60,638 nucleotides of DNA from Candidatus Thiomargarita nelsonii (GCA_000785145.2 JSZA02000026.1:1-60638), one strand, 5' to 3'; positions 18,000 to 28,036 are shown, counted from the stretch's first letter. Numbers and translations are program-made. The notes: a model not told the origin generated them from the letters alone.

Positions 18000-19376
18000 A
18001 TGAAAATAATCATTCTTGGTGCTGGACAAGTTGGTAGCTCTCTAGCGAGTAATCTTGTGGGTGAAGCGAACGACATTACCGTGGTCGATCACAACGCGAC
18101 TTTATTACACAATTTGCAAGAACACCTAGATTTACGCACTATCATGGGACAGGCTGCCCATCCCGAGGTCCTCTTAAAAGCGGGGGCTGAAGATGCAGAC
18201 ATGTTGATAGCAGTTACCAATAGTGATGAAACCAATATGGTTGCCTGTCAAATTGCTTACAGCGTTTTTCATACGCCAAAAAAAATTGCCCGTGTGCGTG
18301 AGGCTGATTATTTAAAGCACAAAGAAATTTTTGGCGACCGTGGTTTAGCGGTTGATGTGCATATCAGTCCCGAACAATTGGTCACGCACTATATCGAGCG
18401 TTTGATCGACTATCCAGATGCTTTACAAGTGCTTGATTTTGCCAATGGTAGAGTACAATTAGTCGCGGTAAAAGCCTATTATGGTGGTCCCTTAGTGGGA
18501 CACGCCCTACGCGCCTTTGAAGATTATTTACCCAATGTCGAAACACGAGTCGCTGCTATGTTTCGGCGTGGCAAGCCCATCATCCCCGAAGGCGATACCG
18601 TCATTGAAGTCGATGATGAAGTCTTTTTTGTGGCAGCCACCGAAAACATTCGCGCTGTGATGGCAGGCTTGCGAAAACTGGAACAACCTTGCAAACGTAT
18701 TATGATTGCAGGCGGCGGTAACATTGGCACCCGCTTAGCGACTGCATTGGAAAAGAAAAAATACTATGTCAAATTGATTGAACATAACACGAATCGCACC
18801 GAAATAATTTCTGAAATATTGAATAAAACCATTGTATTACAAGGTGATGCGGCGGATGAAGATTTACTGCGCGAAGAAAATATTGATGAAATGGATATTT
18901 TTTGCGCCGTCACTAACGACGAACAAATCAACATCCTCTCAGCCATGCTTGCCAAACGTATGGGAGCACATAAAGTGATGGCTTTGATTAATCGCCCTGC
19001 TTATGTCGATTTAATCGAAAGCAGTACGATTGACATTGCTATTTCACCCCAACAAGCGACCATTGGCACTTTACTCACTCATGTGCGACACGGCGATGTG
19101 GTTGCTGTGCATTCCTTACGTCGTGGTGCTGCCGAAGCGATAGAAGCGATTGCACATGGAGATAAGCATACTTCTAAAGTGGTTGGGAGACGAATTGAGC
19201 AAATAAAACTGCCACCAGGTACGACGATTGGTGCCATTGTGCGTGGCGAACAAGTGTTGATGGCACATCATGATATGGTCATAAAATCAGAAGATCATGT
19301 GATTTTGTTTTTGGTCGATAAAAGACAGATTGCGGCGGTGGAAAGGCTGTTTCAAGTGGGTATCCTGTTTTTATAA
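18000..19376 (+). CDS. trkA: Trk potassium uptake regulatory protein TrkA
   Basis: This 458-aa cytoplasmic protein has two RCK units, each a Rossmann fold plus TrkA-C domain. The NAD(H)/nucleotide loops are [10 protein letters not shown] at the N-terminus and [10 protein letters not shown] near residue 240. It gates the TrkH/TrkG potassium channel. No trkH is in the window. It follows ntrX after 12 bases, the usual gammaproteobacterial order. Confidence 0.96.
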   Translation: MKIIILGAGQVGSSLASNLVGEANDITVVDHNATLLHNLQEHLDLRTIMGQAAHPEVLLKAGAEDADMLIAVTNSDETNMVACQIAYSVFHTPKKIARVREADYLKHKEIFGDRGLAVDVHISPEQLVTHYIERLIDYPDALQVLDFANGRVQLVAVKAYYGGPLVGHALRAFEDYLPNVETRVAAMFRRGKPIIPEGDTVIEVDDEVFFVAATENIRAVMAGLRKLEQPCKRIMIAGGGNIGTRLATALEKKKYYVKLIEHNTNRTEIISEILNKTIVLQGDAADEDLLREENIDEMDIFCAVTNDEQINILSAMLAKRMGAHKVMALINRPAYVDLIESSTIDIAISPQQATIGTLLTHVRHGDVVAVHSLRRGAAEAIEAIAHGDKHTSKVVGRRIEQIKLPPGTTIGAIVRGEQVLMAHHDMVIKSEDHVILFLVDKRQIAAVERLFQVGILFL

Positions 19377-19573
19377 GCCAGAATCGTATTTTTTGTATCG
19401 GGAAATCCGCGGAGCTCCATTCCCGATACAACAAGTTTAAGTTTTGTTTCGGGAATTTCGCGGAGCGGATTTCCCGAAACTCTCGACTGGGTTTGACTTC
19501 GTATCGGGAAATCCGCTCAGCTCCATTCCCGATACAACAAGTTTTGGACATCTTTTTTGGTAAGAGAATAATT
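19377..19573. repeat. CGGGAAATCCGC hairpin repeats
   Basis: Three copies of a repeat built from (T)CGGGAA(A/T)TCCGC(G/T) and its reverse complement lie at about 19396-19427, 19444-19482 and 19502-19534. The family recurs at 22612-22640, 26467-26505 and 52173-52264. It separates trkA from the kinase gene. Confidence 0.75.
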
Positions 19574-22573
19574 ATGTCAAGTCCTACAATTTTTCACAAA
19601 GGAGTTTGTTTCCTACTCAACAGTGTCATCATAGATATCCTTGCTGAATCGACAGAAAAGGATAAAGTTGTTCAATTGCTTATAAAAAATTTTACATTAA
19701 CCCGTTCTGAAATTGCAGACGCTTTTCAAGACAGTTATTGTTATGCCTTAGTAGCAATTGCGGCAGGTTTGATTCCGGCTGAGCAACAAGGTGTTTTTTG
19801 GAAAGCCCTTTTTCAATCCAAATTGGAAAACGAATTTTGGCACTGTATTGAACAAGACTATTTACAATATTTTGCACAACTACAAGGCATAAGAAATGAG
19901 ACAGCCTTGCAGGCGTTTCGTAAAACGGCTGTTGAACAATGCAAGGCTTTAGCAAAACTCACAGTATTTAAAGCCAACAATGTCCCGTTCACCAAGGCGG
20001 AATTAGCCAGTTTTGTCACAGAGTCGGGGACTTTTGCCATTACTGACTTGGTATTAGAACAACTGCCAACGCCTTTGGATAAAGGCTTCCTCGCTTTTTT
20101 TAAATATAATGAATTGCTTGGCAATGCCATATTATTTTTCTTGCACAAAAAATTAGGCACGCGAGTCACAAAAACTTTAGAGGCTTTGCAAAATAAAGGT
20201 TTATTGTTGGATGTGCGTAATATTAAAACGCTGCTGAAAACCACAGAAGCCAGTTTAAATGAAGCCATTGCAACAAAACAGTTTGCTAAAGTGGCCGAAT
20301 TTGGACAAAAATTAGACTGTTTGCAACGGATTGAATCCGTTACACAAAGCCATTATGCCAACTTTATCGAATTTAGCCGACGTTTTGCCAGTTGGGGGGC
20401 GTTGTTGAATGTCCCGATTGAGCAAGTGTTATCAGTCATGGGGGAAATTCAATGGAATTTGAAGCGGCTCAGCAATAAAAAGCAAAATCAAAGCGTTGCA
20501 GAAAAAATAACCGATATTATTAAGTATTTGTTGAAAAAGTCGGATTTATCGCTTCAAATTAAAGCGCATGATGAATTTACTCGATATAGCAGTACTAACC
20601 TTGAGTTAATAGGGGAAACGCTACGCTTGTTGAAAATGATACCCACTTCTTCTCCGCAATTCACTCGGCTCACGATTGGGCTAGGAACTGTGGTATTTTC
20701 AACCGGCCATTTAGCAAAAGCAGAGGTTTTGTTTGTACAGGCACATCAACTGGCACGAAATGACGTGGAACGGGCGTTGAGTGCTTTTAATCTTTTTCAA
20801 ATATATGTACGACAGCAAACGTATGACAAAGCCTTGTCCTATTTAACTAGGGCAATTAGCCTTAATCCACAAGCTTATGCTTTGCATGATATACATAAAT
20901 ATCCCATTGAACGCTTATTAGGTGCCGATGGTATGGGCTGTATTTTTCTCTGTCAACACCGTTTAAAGAAAAATAAAAAAGTGGTGGTGAAATGTTTTTG
21001 GAAAACCCATCAAGGCTTACTCGATCAGGTTTTTCAAGAATCCTTGCAGCTAGCAGAGATGGCAGGAGAATACGTGCCGCAGCCCATAGACTATGGTTTT
21101 TATGATCTGGTAAAGCAAGAGCGCGGTTTTTTTGTCACCGAATACATTGAAGCGGCGATAGATGGCGAAACTTGCTTAAAACAATTTGGCAAATTGGATG
21201 TGAAAACGGGTATCGCCGTGGGGTTGGAAATAGCTAAATTTTTGCAAATCGCGCATGAGCAGAACCTTTTACATTTAGATTTAAAACCCGCCAATATCTT
21301 GTTATTGAAACAAGGCAGCAAGGTTTCGGTGAAAATCATAGATTTTGGTTTAGCAAAAGTCGTCCCCTCCTTAGGACAAGCGATCATTGCCAAGCTCAAT
21401 CATTTTGATTTGAGTTTATTCGCGCAATCTATGGTATTTGACAGCTTGGATTATGCGTCACCAGAGCAACAAGGCTTGACGCGCTATGGTCAGCCGAGCA
21501 GTCAAACGGATGTGTTTGCCTTTGGCAAAACGCTATATCGTTTATTGACGGGAGAAAGTTCGCAAACTTTGCGTCCAAAACACTTGCCACCTGACTTGTT
21601 TGAGTTGTTATGTGATTGTGTCGAGAGAATGCCTGAAAAACGGGTTGATATAATGACTTTAAACAGTCGATTAATGGCCTCTCCTGTTTCTCAACCCGCT
21701 GAACCAAAAGCGATTGAAAAACCAAAACAGATTGAAAAACCAAAACAGATTGAAAAACCAAAACAGATTGAAAAACCAAAACAGATTGAAAAACCGGTTC
21801 CAGTCAGACTGACTCCGCCCCGCATTGTCAATAAAAGAAAGTGGTGGAATCAATTAGAGGTGAGCTGGAAAAATATTTTCAAGAAAGCCATTGCTATTGA
21901 TGATGAACCGAGTGATCTCGATTTGGATAAAATTTTTCAATTGCAAACATTGGATTGCAGTTGGAATGAAATTAGCGATTTAGAACCGTTGCGTCCCTTG
22001 AATAATTTGCAGGACTTGGTTTGTAGTTATAATAAAATCAGCGATTTAGAACCTTTGTGTTACTTAAATAAGTTGCTGGCATTGGATTGCGCTTCTAACA
22101 ATATCAGCGATTTAGAGCCATTGCGTGCCTTGAGTAAACTGCAAGAACTGATTGTTAATTCAAATAAAATCAATGAGATAAAATATATCTCACGGTTGAC
22201 ACAGTTGCATATATTAGATTTTTCTTCTAATCAAATCAGCGATTTAGGACCGCTACATCCCTTAAGCCAGTTGCAGGTGTTAGATTGCGGTTCTAATCAA
22301 ATCAGCGATTTAGAACCGCTGCGCTCCTTGACTAGCTTGCAAAAATTGGATTGCGCTTCTAATCAACTCAGCAACTTAGAACCGTTGGGCTCGTTGACAC
22401 ATTTGAAAAAATTGGATTGCGCTTCTAATCAACTCAGCAATTTAGAACCACTGTCTTCATTGACACAATTGCAGGAATTGATTTACGGGGAGAATCCAAT
22501 CAGTCAAGCAGATATAGAGGCATTTCAAAGGGCAGTGCCTAATTGTAAAATTGATAAAGATTTCGTCGGGTAA
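19574..22573 (+). CDS. Eukaryotic-type Ser/Thr kinase with helical N-domain and leucine-rich repeats
   Basis: A 999-aa protein without signal or membrane helix. Residues 1-390 are helical and shared with the next gene; a short TPR-like stretch precedes the kinase. The kinase keeps the key residues: K473 (VVVKCFW), D569 in HLDLKPAN, D590 of DFG, and an APE-like SPEQQ. A (IEKPKQ)n linker follows (21713-21795), then about nine leucine-rich repeats of the form L.C..N.ISDLEPL. The ATG at 19574 is preferred because it matches the paralogue MSNATIF start; upstream sequence is repeat. It should be an active kinase with a protein-binding tail; partners are unknown. Confidence 0.8.
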   Translation: MSSPTIFHKGVCFLLNSVIIDILAESTEKDKVVQLLIKNFTLTRSEIADAFQDSYCYALVAIAAGLIPAEQQGVFWKALFQSKLENEFWHCIEQDYLQYFAQLQGIRNETALQAFRKTAVEQCKALAKLTVFKANNVPFTKAELASFVTESGTFAITDLVLEQLPTPLDKGFLAFFKYNELLGNAILFFLHKKLGTRVTKTLEALQNKGLLLDVRNIKTLLKTTEASLNEAIATKQFAKVAEFGQKLDCLQRIESVTQSHYANFIEFSRRFASWGALLNVPIEQVLSVMGEIQWNLKRLSNKKQNQSVAEKITDIIKYLLKKSDLSLQIKAHDEFTRYSSTNLELIGETLRLLKMIPTSSPQFTRLTIGLGTVVFSTGHLAKAEVLFVQAHQLARNDVERALSAFNLFQIYVRQQTYDKALSYLTRAISLNPQAYALHDIHKYPIERLLGADGMGCIFLCQHRLKKNKKVVVKCFWKTHQGLLDQVFQESLQLAEMAGEYVPQPIDYGFYDLVKQERGFFVTEYIEAAIDGETCLKQFGKLDVKTGIAVGLEIAKFLQIAHEQNLLHLDLKPANILLLKQGSKVSVKIIDFGLAKVVPSLGQAIIAKLNHFDLSLFAQSMVFDSLDYASPEQQGLTRYGQPSSQTDVFAFGKTLYRLLTGESSQTLRPKHLPPDLFELLCDCVERMPEKRVDIMTLNSRLMASPVSQPAEPKAIEKPKQIEKPKQIEKPKQIEKPKQIEKPVPVRLTPPRIVNKRKWWNQLEVSWKNIFKKAIAIDDEPSDLDLDKIFQLQTLDCSWNEISDLEPLRPLNNLQDLVCSYNKISDLEPLCYLNKLLALDCASNNISDLEPLRALSKLQELIVNSNKINEIKYISRLTQLHILDFSSNQISDLGPLHPLSQLQVLDCGSNQISDLEPLRSLTSLQKLDCASNQLSNLEPLGSLTHLKKLDCASNQLSNLEPLSSLTQLQELIYGENPISQADIEAFQRAVPNCKIDKDFVG
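21713..21795 (+). repeat. 18-bp in-gene tandem repeat encoding IEKPKQ
   Basis: The unit ATTGAAAAACCAAAACAG repeats in frame about four and a half times, giving a basic, proline-rich linker between kinase and leucine-rich repeats. Near-identical copies point to recent slippage. The paralogue lacks it. Confidence 0.9.
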
Positions 22574-22697
22574 AACGTCCAAGATAAATCTTGGACTCCT
22601 ATTTCGTTGTTTCGGGAAATCCGCTACGCTCAATTCCCGAGACGAAGTCAGCGAAGCTAAACAATTTTCTTTCTGGACAACTATAACTTTGATAACT
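22574..22697. repeat. GGAGTCC and CGGGAAATCCGC repeats
   Basis: The 124-bp gap between the paralogous kinase genes carries one GTCCAAGATAAATCTTGGAC hairpin (about 22579-22598) and one CGGGAAATCCGC hairpin (22612-22640). A reading frame through them that extends the downstream gene is rejected. Confidence 0.7.
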
Positions 22698-25600
22698 ATG
22701 TCAAATGCTACTATTTTTCGCAAAGGGGTTTGTTCCCTACTCAACAGTGTCGTCGTCAACCATCTATCCACAGATAAAGAAAAAGTTTTTGAATTACTTA
22801 ATAAAAATTTTACATTCACTGTCTCTGAAATTGCAGACGCTTTTCAAGACAGTTACAGTTATGCTTTAGCGGCAATCGCCGCAGGCTTGATGCCCGTTGA
22901 GCAACAAGGTGATTTTTGGAAAAAACTTTTTCAATCCAAACCGGAAAACAATTTTTTGCAGTGTATTGAACAAGACTATTTACAAGATTTTGTCCAAGTA
23001 GAAGGCATAACAAGTGAGAATTTGTCTACCTTTCGTGAAATCGCTGTTGAACAATGCAAGGCTTTAGCAAAAGTCACACGATTTAAAGCCGATAATATTC
23101 CGTTCAGTGAGGCGGAATTAGCCCATTTTGTCACAGATACGGATAATTTTGCCATTAGCGATTTGGTATTAGAACAGGTGCCAATCGCTTTGGATAAACG
23201 CTTATCGGTTTTTCTGAAATATAATGAGTTACTTGGCAATGCCATATTATTTTTCTTGCACAAAAAGTTAGGCACGCGAGTCATAAAAACATTAGAAGTT
23301 TTGCAGCGTGAAGGTTTTTTGTTGGATATACACGAAATTAAAAATATTGTGCAAGCGACAGAAGCTGCTTTAAATAAAGCCTTGAGTGCAAAAAAATTTG
23401 CTGAAGTGGCAGAACTGGGAGACAAATTAAATAATTTGCAACAGATTGATTCTGTCATACAAACGCATTATAGCCATTTTTTTGAATTTAGCCGACGTTT
23501 TGCCAGTTGGGCAGCGTTGTTGAATATTCACATTGAGCCCGTGTTGTCGGCAATTGAGCAAATTCAAGGGAATTTGAAGAATTTCCATACCAACATCAAG
23601 CAAACCAAGAGCGTTGCAGAGACCATTTTAACCATTCTTAAGCATTTGTTGAAACAGTCGGATTTATCGCTTAAAATAAAACGACAGGATGAGTTTATTC
23701 AACATAACACGAGTAAGCTTAAGTTAATAAGGGAAGTACTAGATTTGTGGAAACAGATGCCTTCTTCTTTTCCACAATTCAGTCGACTTGCCATTGGACT
23801 CGCGAGTGTAGTGTCTTCGGCGGGTTATTTAGAAAAAGCCGAGTTTTTATTGATACAGGCGTATCAAAATGCACGAAATGATGTGGAACGCGGCTTGATT
23901 GCCTTTAATCGTTTTCATATCCATATACGGCAGCAAGCGTATGACAAAGCCTTGTCTCATTTAATGGAAGCGATTTTGCTTAATCCACAACGCTATGCTT
24001 TGCATGATGTGCATAAATATCCCATTGAACGCTTATTGGGTGCCGATGGCATGGGTTGTATTTTTCTTTGTGAACAGCGTTTAAAGAAAAATAAAAAAGT
24101 CGTCGTCAAATGTTTTTGGAAAACCCATAAGGGTTTACTCGATAAGGTTTTTCAAACACCCTGGCTGATAGCGGAGATGGCAGGAGAATACGTGCCGCAG
24201 CCCTTGGACTATGGTTTTTATGATCTGGCAAGGCAAAAGCGTGCCTTTTTTGTCACTGAATACTCTGAAGGGGCGGTAGATGGCGAAACTTGGTTAAAAC
24301 AATCTGGTCAATTGGAGGTGAAAACGGGTATCGCTGTGGGTTTGCAAATAGCCAAAGCTTTGCAAATCGCACATGAGCATGGCATTTTACATTTAAATTT
24401 AAAACCCGCCAATATCTGGTTGTTGAAACAAGGCAGCAAGCTTTCGGTGAAAATAATAGATTTTGGTTTAGCGAAAGTCGCCCCTTCCTTAGGACAAGCC
24501 ATCAGCACTCAGCCAAATCATTTTGACTTGAGTTTATTCGCGCAATCTATGCTATTTGAACGCTTGGATTATGCGCCACCAGAGCAACAAGGTTTGACGT
24601 GTTATGGTCAGCCGAGCGTGAAAACGGATGTGTTTGCCTTTGGCAAAACGCTGTATCGTTTATTGACGGGAGAAAGTCCGCAGACTTTGCATCCAAAACA
24701 TTTGGCTTCGGCACCAGAATTGTTTGAATTGTTATGTGATTGTGTCGAGAGTCTGCCTGAAAAACGGCTTGATGTAACGACTTTGAACAGTCGATTAACA
24801 GACTTATCTACAGATGTCAACATTTTCAATAAAAGAGCGTGGTGGGCACAATTGGATGACAAGTGGAAAAAAGTTTTCAAGAAAGCCATTGCGATTGATG
24901 ATCCGAGTGACAGTGATTTGGATAAAATATTTCAGTTGCACCAATTGGATTGTAGTTGCAATAAACTGAGCGATTTAGAACCGCTGCGCCCGTTGACTCA
25001 GTTGCAGAATTTGGTTTGTAGTTATAATAAAATCAGCGATTTAAAACCGTTGGTTTCGTTGACACATTTGCAAATATTGGATTGTACTTCTAATCAAATC
25101 AGCGATTTAGAACCACTTCGTTCTTTGTCTCAGTTGCATAACTTGGTTTGTAGTTCTAATCAAGTCAGCGATTTAGAGCCGCTGTGTCAGTTGACTCACT
25201 TGCGCGTTTTGTATTGTTGGGGAAATAAAGTCAGCGATTTAGAAGCATTACGCCTATTGATATTGCAGGATTTTGATTGCAGTTATAATCAAGTCAGCGA
25301 TTTAAAACCGCTGTGTTCTTTGACACACTTGCGGCACTTGTATTGCGGGGGAAATCAAGTGAGCAATTTAGAGGCGATCAGTTCGTTGGCTCAGTTGCAC
25401 TATTTGGATTGTAGTGAGAATCAAATCAAAAATTTAGAACCGCTGCGCTCGTTAAGTCAGTTGCAGTATTTGGATTGCAGTGAGAATCAAGTCAGCGATT
25501 TAGAACCGCTGCGCCCGCTGATATATTTGCAGGAATTGATTTGCACGCAAAATCAAGTCAGCGATTTAGATCCCTTGCGCTCGTTGACACAGTTGCAAAC

Positions 25601-26414
25601 CTTTATTTGCAGTGATAATCAAATCAGTGATTTAAATCCGCTAGGGGAGTTAATACAATTACAGCATTTGGATTGTAGTGAGAATAAAATAAAAGAGTTA
25701 GATTCGTTAGGTGAATTGACACAATTGCGTGAATTAGCCTGCGCTGGTAATCAAATCAGCGATTTAAAACCTCTGCCTCGGTTAAGAGATTTACAGAATT
25801 TGATTTGTAGTGAAAATAAAATCAGCGATTTGGGACCGTTACGCGATTTAAATCAGTTAGAGATTTTGTATTGTAGTCGGAATGAGGTGAGCCATTTAGA
25901 GCCGTTGACTCAGTTGCAGGTTTTGTGTTGTAGTATAAATCAAATCAGCGATTTAGAGCCACTGCGGGCGTTGAGCCAGTTGGAATCTTTGAATTGCGAG
26001 GGTAACAAAATCAGTGGATTAGAACCGATTGGCGAATTGAGACAGTTACGGAAATTGGCTTGTGGGGGAAATCAAGTCAGTGATTTAGAACCGCTTGCCC
26101 AGTTGAGCGAGTTGCGTCAATTGGATTGTGGTGGTAATCAAATCAGTGATTTAGAACCGTTGCGTTCGTTGACTCAGTTGCAGATATTGTATTGTTGGCA
26201 TAATCAAATCAGTGATTTAGATGCTTTGCGTCAGTTGAGTGAATTGCAAGAGTTGGATTGCGATGCTAATCAAATCATTGATTTAGAGCCGCTGTACTCG
26301 TTAAGCTATTTGCAGGAATTGGTTTATTATGGCAATCCAGTCAGTCATGCAGACATAGATAAATTTAAAAAGGCAGTGCCTAGTTGTATCGTTAAGGAAA
26401 AGTGGTCGGTGTAA
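22698..26414 (+). CDS. Kinase-like protein with Asn at the catalytic site and 22 leucine-rich repeats
   Basis: A 1,238-aa paralogue of the preceding protein with the same order: helical N-domain, TPR-like stretch, kinase fold, leucine-rich repeats. K471 (VVVKCFW), DFG (D588) and the PPEQQ segment are kept, but the catalytic loop reads HLNLKPAN with N567 where the paralogue has Asp; AAT versus GAT is one transition. It may therefore be a pseudokinase. The C-terminal domain has about 22 repeats of L.C..N.(I/V)SDLEPL, two of them shortened by one to three residues. The pair probably arose by tandem duplication followed by repeat expansion. Confidence 0.8.
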   Translation: MSNATIFRKGVCSLLNSVVVNHLSTDKEKVFELLNKNFTFTVSEIADAFQDSYSYALAAIAAGLMPVEQQGDFWKKLFQSKPENNFLQCIEQDYLQDFVQVEGITSENLSTFREIAVEQCKALAKVTRFKADNIPFSEAELAHFVTDTDNFAISDLVLEQVPIALDKRLSVFLKYNELLGNAILFFLHKKLGTRVIKTLEVLQREGFLLDIHEIKNIVQATEAALNKALSAKKFAEVAELGDKLNNLQQIDSVIQTHYSHFFEFSRRFASWAALLNIHIEPVLSAIEQIQGNLKNFHTNIKQTKSVAETILTILKHLLKQSDLSLKIKRQDEFIQHNTSKLKLIREVLDLWKQMPSSFPQFSRLAIGLASVVSSAGYLEKAEFLLIQAYQNARNDVERGLIAFNRFHIHIRQQAYDKALSHLMEAILLNPQRYALHDVHKYPIERLLGADGMGCIFLCEQRLKKNKKVVVKCFWKTHKGLLDKVFQTPWLIAEMAGEYVPQPLDYGFYDLARQKRAFFVTEYSEGAVDGETWLKQSGQLEVKTGIAVGLQIAKALQIAHEHGILHLNLKPANIWLLKQGSKLSVKIIDFGLAKVAPSLGQAISTQPNHFDLSLFAQSMLFERLDYAPPEQQGLTCYGQPSVKTDVFAFGKTLYRLLTGESPQTLHPKHLASAPELFELLCDCVESLPEKRLDVTTLNSRLTDLSTDVNIFNKRAWWAQLDDKWKKVFKKAIAIDDPSDSDLDKIFQLHQLDCSCNKLSDLEPLRPLTQLQNLVCSYNKISDLKPLVSLTHLQILDCTSNQISDLEPLRSLSQLHNLVCSSNQVSDLEPLCQLTHLRVLYCWGNKVSDLEALRLLILQDFDCSYNQVSDLKPLCSLTHLRHLYCGGNQVSNLEAISSLAQLHYLDCSENQIKNLEPLRSLSQLQYLDCSENQVSDLEPLRPLIYLQELICTQNQVSDLDPLRSLTQLQTFICSDNQISDLNPLGELIQLQHLDCSENKIKELDSLGELTQLRELACAGNQISDLKPLPRLRDLQNLICSENKISDLGPLRDLNQLEILYCSRNEVSHLEPLTQLQVLCCSINQISDLEPLRALSQLESLNCEGNKISGLEPIGELRQLRKLACGGNQVSDLEPLAQLSELRQLDCGGNQISDLEPLRSLTQLQILYCWHNQISDLDALRQLSELQELDCDANQIIDLEPLYSLSYLQELVYYGNPVSHADIDKFKKAVPSCIVKEKWSV

Positions 26415-26528
26415 GTGCCACGTCAAAGACGTCCAAGATAAATCTTGGACTCCTACCAACTTTTTTCGTTGTTTCGGGAATTTCGCTCCGCGGATTTCCC
26501 GAAACTCAGGGGTTAAAAGGTGATTATA
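26415..26528. repeat. GTCCAAGAT and CGGGAATTTCGC repeats
   Basis: One GTCCAAGATAAATCTTGGAC hairpin (26431-26450) and one hairpin with CGGGAATTTCGC facing GCGGATTTCCCG (26474-26501) lie between the LRR gene and a small gene. Confidence 0.7.
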
Positions 26529-26681
26529 ATGACAACTATGCCCGAATTATCGGCTCCCCTTGAGGATTTGGCACTGTTGCAAAAGTTAGAAGACATGCTT
26601 GATTATCAAGAGGCAATAGAAGCGTTGGATGAACCTGGTGAAAATATCTCGCTTGATGAATTAATAAAATCCATTTCCTGA
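26529..26681 (+). CDS. Small acidic antitoxin-like protein (orphan)
   Basis: The frame encodes 50 residues, beginning MTTMPELSAPLEDL and ending GENISLDELIKSIS. The pattern LL.DYQEAIEAL..PGE.ISLDEL is typical of the C-terminal toxin-binding half of RelB/Phd-type antitoxins, which end in ISLEE(V/L)K.EL. It lacks a recognisable DNA-binding half. No toxin gene follows: two bases after the stop a repeat element with inverted termini begins. This looks like the remains of a toxin-antitoxin pair. The call rests on pattern memory only. Confidence 0.45.
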   Translation: MTTMPELSAPLEDLALLQKLEDMLDYQEAIEALDEPGENISLDELIKSIS

Positions 26682-26682
26682 T

Positions 26683-26962
26683 TAGACTTGTCCGAAAATA
26701 AGCCTTGGGCTAAAGCCCAAGGCTAAAAGCTAAAGTCACCTAAAGGTGACTAAACCCTAAACTCAACTAGTACTCTGTCAATGTTGTTTTGTAGTTTTGT
26801 AGGGTGGGTAGAGCTTCGCTGCACCCACCGACTCTACTACATTACCCATAAAAATAAAATTGACAGAGTACTAGTTAGTCGGCTTTAGCCGACTTTAGTT
26901 TTTAGCCTTGGGATTTATCCCAAGGCATGTTTTGACTTTGAATTTATTTACGGACAAGTCTA
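26683..26962. mobile_element. Nested MITE-like element (outer)
   Basis: The outer ends are TAGACTTGTCCGAAAATA at 26683-26700 and its near-perfect reverse complement at 26945-26962. Inside them is a second inverted pair (AGCCTTGGGCTAAAGCC.. about 26702-26755 and ..CCTTGGGATTTATCCC about 26876-26927). That pair is split by a third element at 26766-26875. TAGACTTGTCC also occurs at 11779 and 11838, and as a reverse complement near 60493. Confidence 0.75.
26766..26875. mobile_element. MITE with 17-bp perfect terminal inverted repeats
   Basis: ACTAGTACTCTGTCAAT at 26766-26782 and its exact reverse complement at 26859-26875 bound a 110-bp element with no coding capacity. Its core carries a GTAGGGTGGG..CCCACC hairpin. 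Related ends occur at 28037, 36522, 36612, 36735 and 43941, so it is a dispersed family. A transposase is not in the window. Confidence 0.8.
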
Positions 26963-27018
26963 TTCTTTGGTGCAAGGCGTACCTTGCACGTTTTTTGTTC
27001 AATCAAATAGGCAATATC

Positions 27019-27993
27019 ATGTCCAAACATCTTGGGATCGTAATGGATCCCATCGACAAGATAAAAGTTTCTAAAGACAGCAGTTTTGCCATGCTACTCG
27101 CCGCACAAGCACGCGGCTGGACGTTGTGGTACATGGAATTAAACGATTTATGGCTGTGCGATGGGCACGCGAATGCTTTTATGCGTGAGTTGCAAGTCTA
27201 TGATGATCCAAAAAATTGGTTTACGCTGGGCAATTCAGAAACCGCCCCTTTAGACAGTTTGTCTGTCATCTTGATGCGTAAAGATCCGCCCTTTGATCTA
27301 GAGTATATTGTCGCTACCTACCTATTAGAACAGGCAGAAGCCGCAGGCACTTTAGTCGTCAATAAACCCCAAAGTCTCCGTGATGCCAATGAAAAGCTGT
27401 ACACAGCTTGGTTTCCAGACTGTTGTGCCCCGACGCGAGTCACGCGCCGTGCCGCCTGTTTGCGGGATTTTTTGCAGGAACATGGCGAAATCATCCTTAA
27501 ACCTTTAGATGGCATGGGGGGCAAGTCTATTTTTCAATTAGTCCAAGGCGATGTCAATACGTCGGTAATTATCGAAACGATCACTGAACAGGAGCAACGT
27601 TTTGTCATGGCACAACGCTATATCCCCGAAATTGCACAGGGGGATAAGCGCATTTTATTGGTGGATGGTGAGCCGATACCGTATGCTTTAGCCCGGATTC
27701 CAGCCGTTGGGGAAAGTCGTGGCAATTTGGCGGCGGGTGGACGCGGTGAAGGTGTGCCTTTGAGTGAGCGTGATAAGTGGATTTGTGCCCAAGTGGGTCC
27801 GCTGTTACGCGAAAAAGGTTTGTTATTTGTTGGCTTAGATGTGATCGGTCATTATCTAACCGAAATCAATGTGACGAGTCCGACTTGTATCCGTGAATTG
27901 GATAAATTGTATGGGCTGGATATTGGGGGACATTTGATGCGTGTTATTGAAGATAAGCTTTATGCAAAACAACCCAGCACCTCTGACTTGTAA
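27019..27993 (+). CDS. gshB: Glutathione synthetase
   Basis: Joins gamma-glutamylcysteine and glycine with ATP. From the ATG at 27019 the protein has 324 aa and starts MSKHLGIVMDPIDKIKVSKDSSF, the family N-terminus. DPPFDLEYI, the NKPQSLRDANEK segment, and KPLDGMGGKSIF (ATP-grasp glycine loop) are all present. The upstream extension lies inside the MITE cluster and is rejected. gshA is not adjacent. Confidence 0.95.
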   Translation: MSKHLGIVMDPIDKIKVSKDSSFAMLLAAQARGWTLWYMELNDLWLCDGHANAFMRELQVYDDPKNWFTLGNSETAPLDSLSVILMRKDPPFDLEYIVATYLLEQAEAAGTLVVNKPQSLRDANEKLYTAWFPDCCAPTRVTRRAACLRDFLQEHGEIILKPLDGMGGKSIFQLVQGDVNTSVIIETITEQEQRFVMAQRYIPEIAQGDKRILLVDGEPIPYALARIPAVGESRGNLAAGGRGEGVPLSERDKWICAQVGPLLREKGLLFVGLDVIGHYLTEINVTSPTCIRELDKLYGLDIGGHLMRVIEDKLYAKQPSTSDL

Positions 27994-28036
27994 CTGCTAT
28001 ACTGACTAATGAAGGTCCAAGATAAATCTTGGACTC

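Noticed and set aside
26908..27018. N-terminal extension of gshB
   Set aside because: It lies within the outer MITE-like element and adds no homology.
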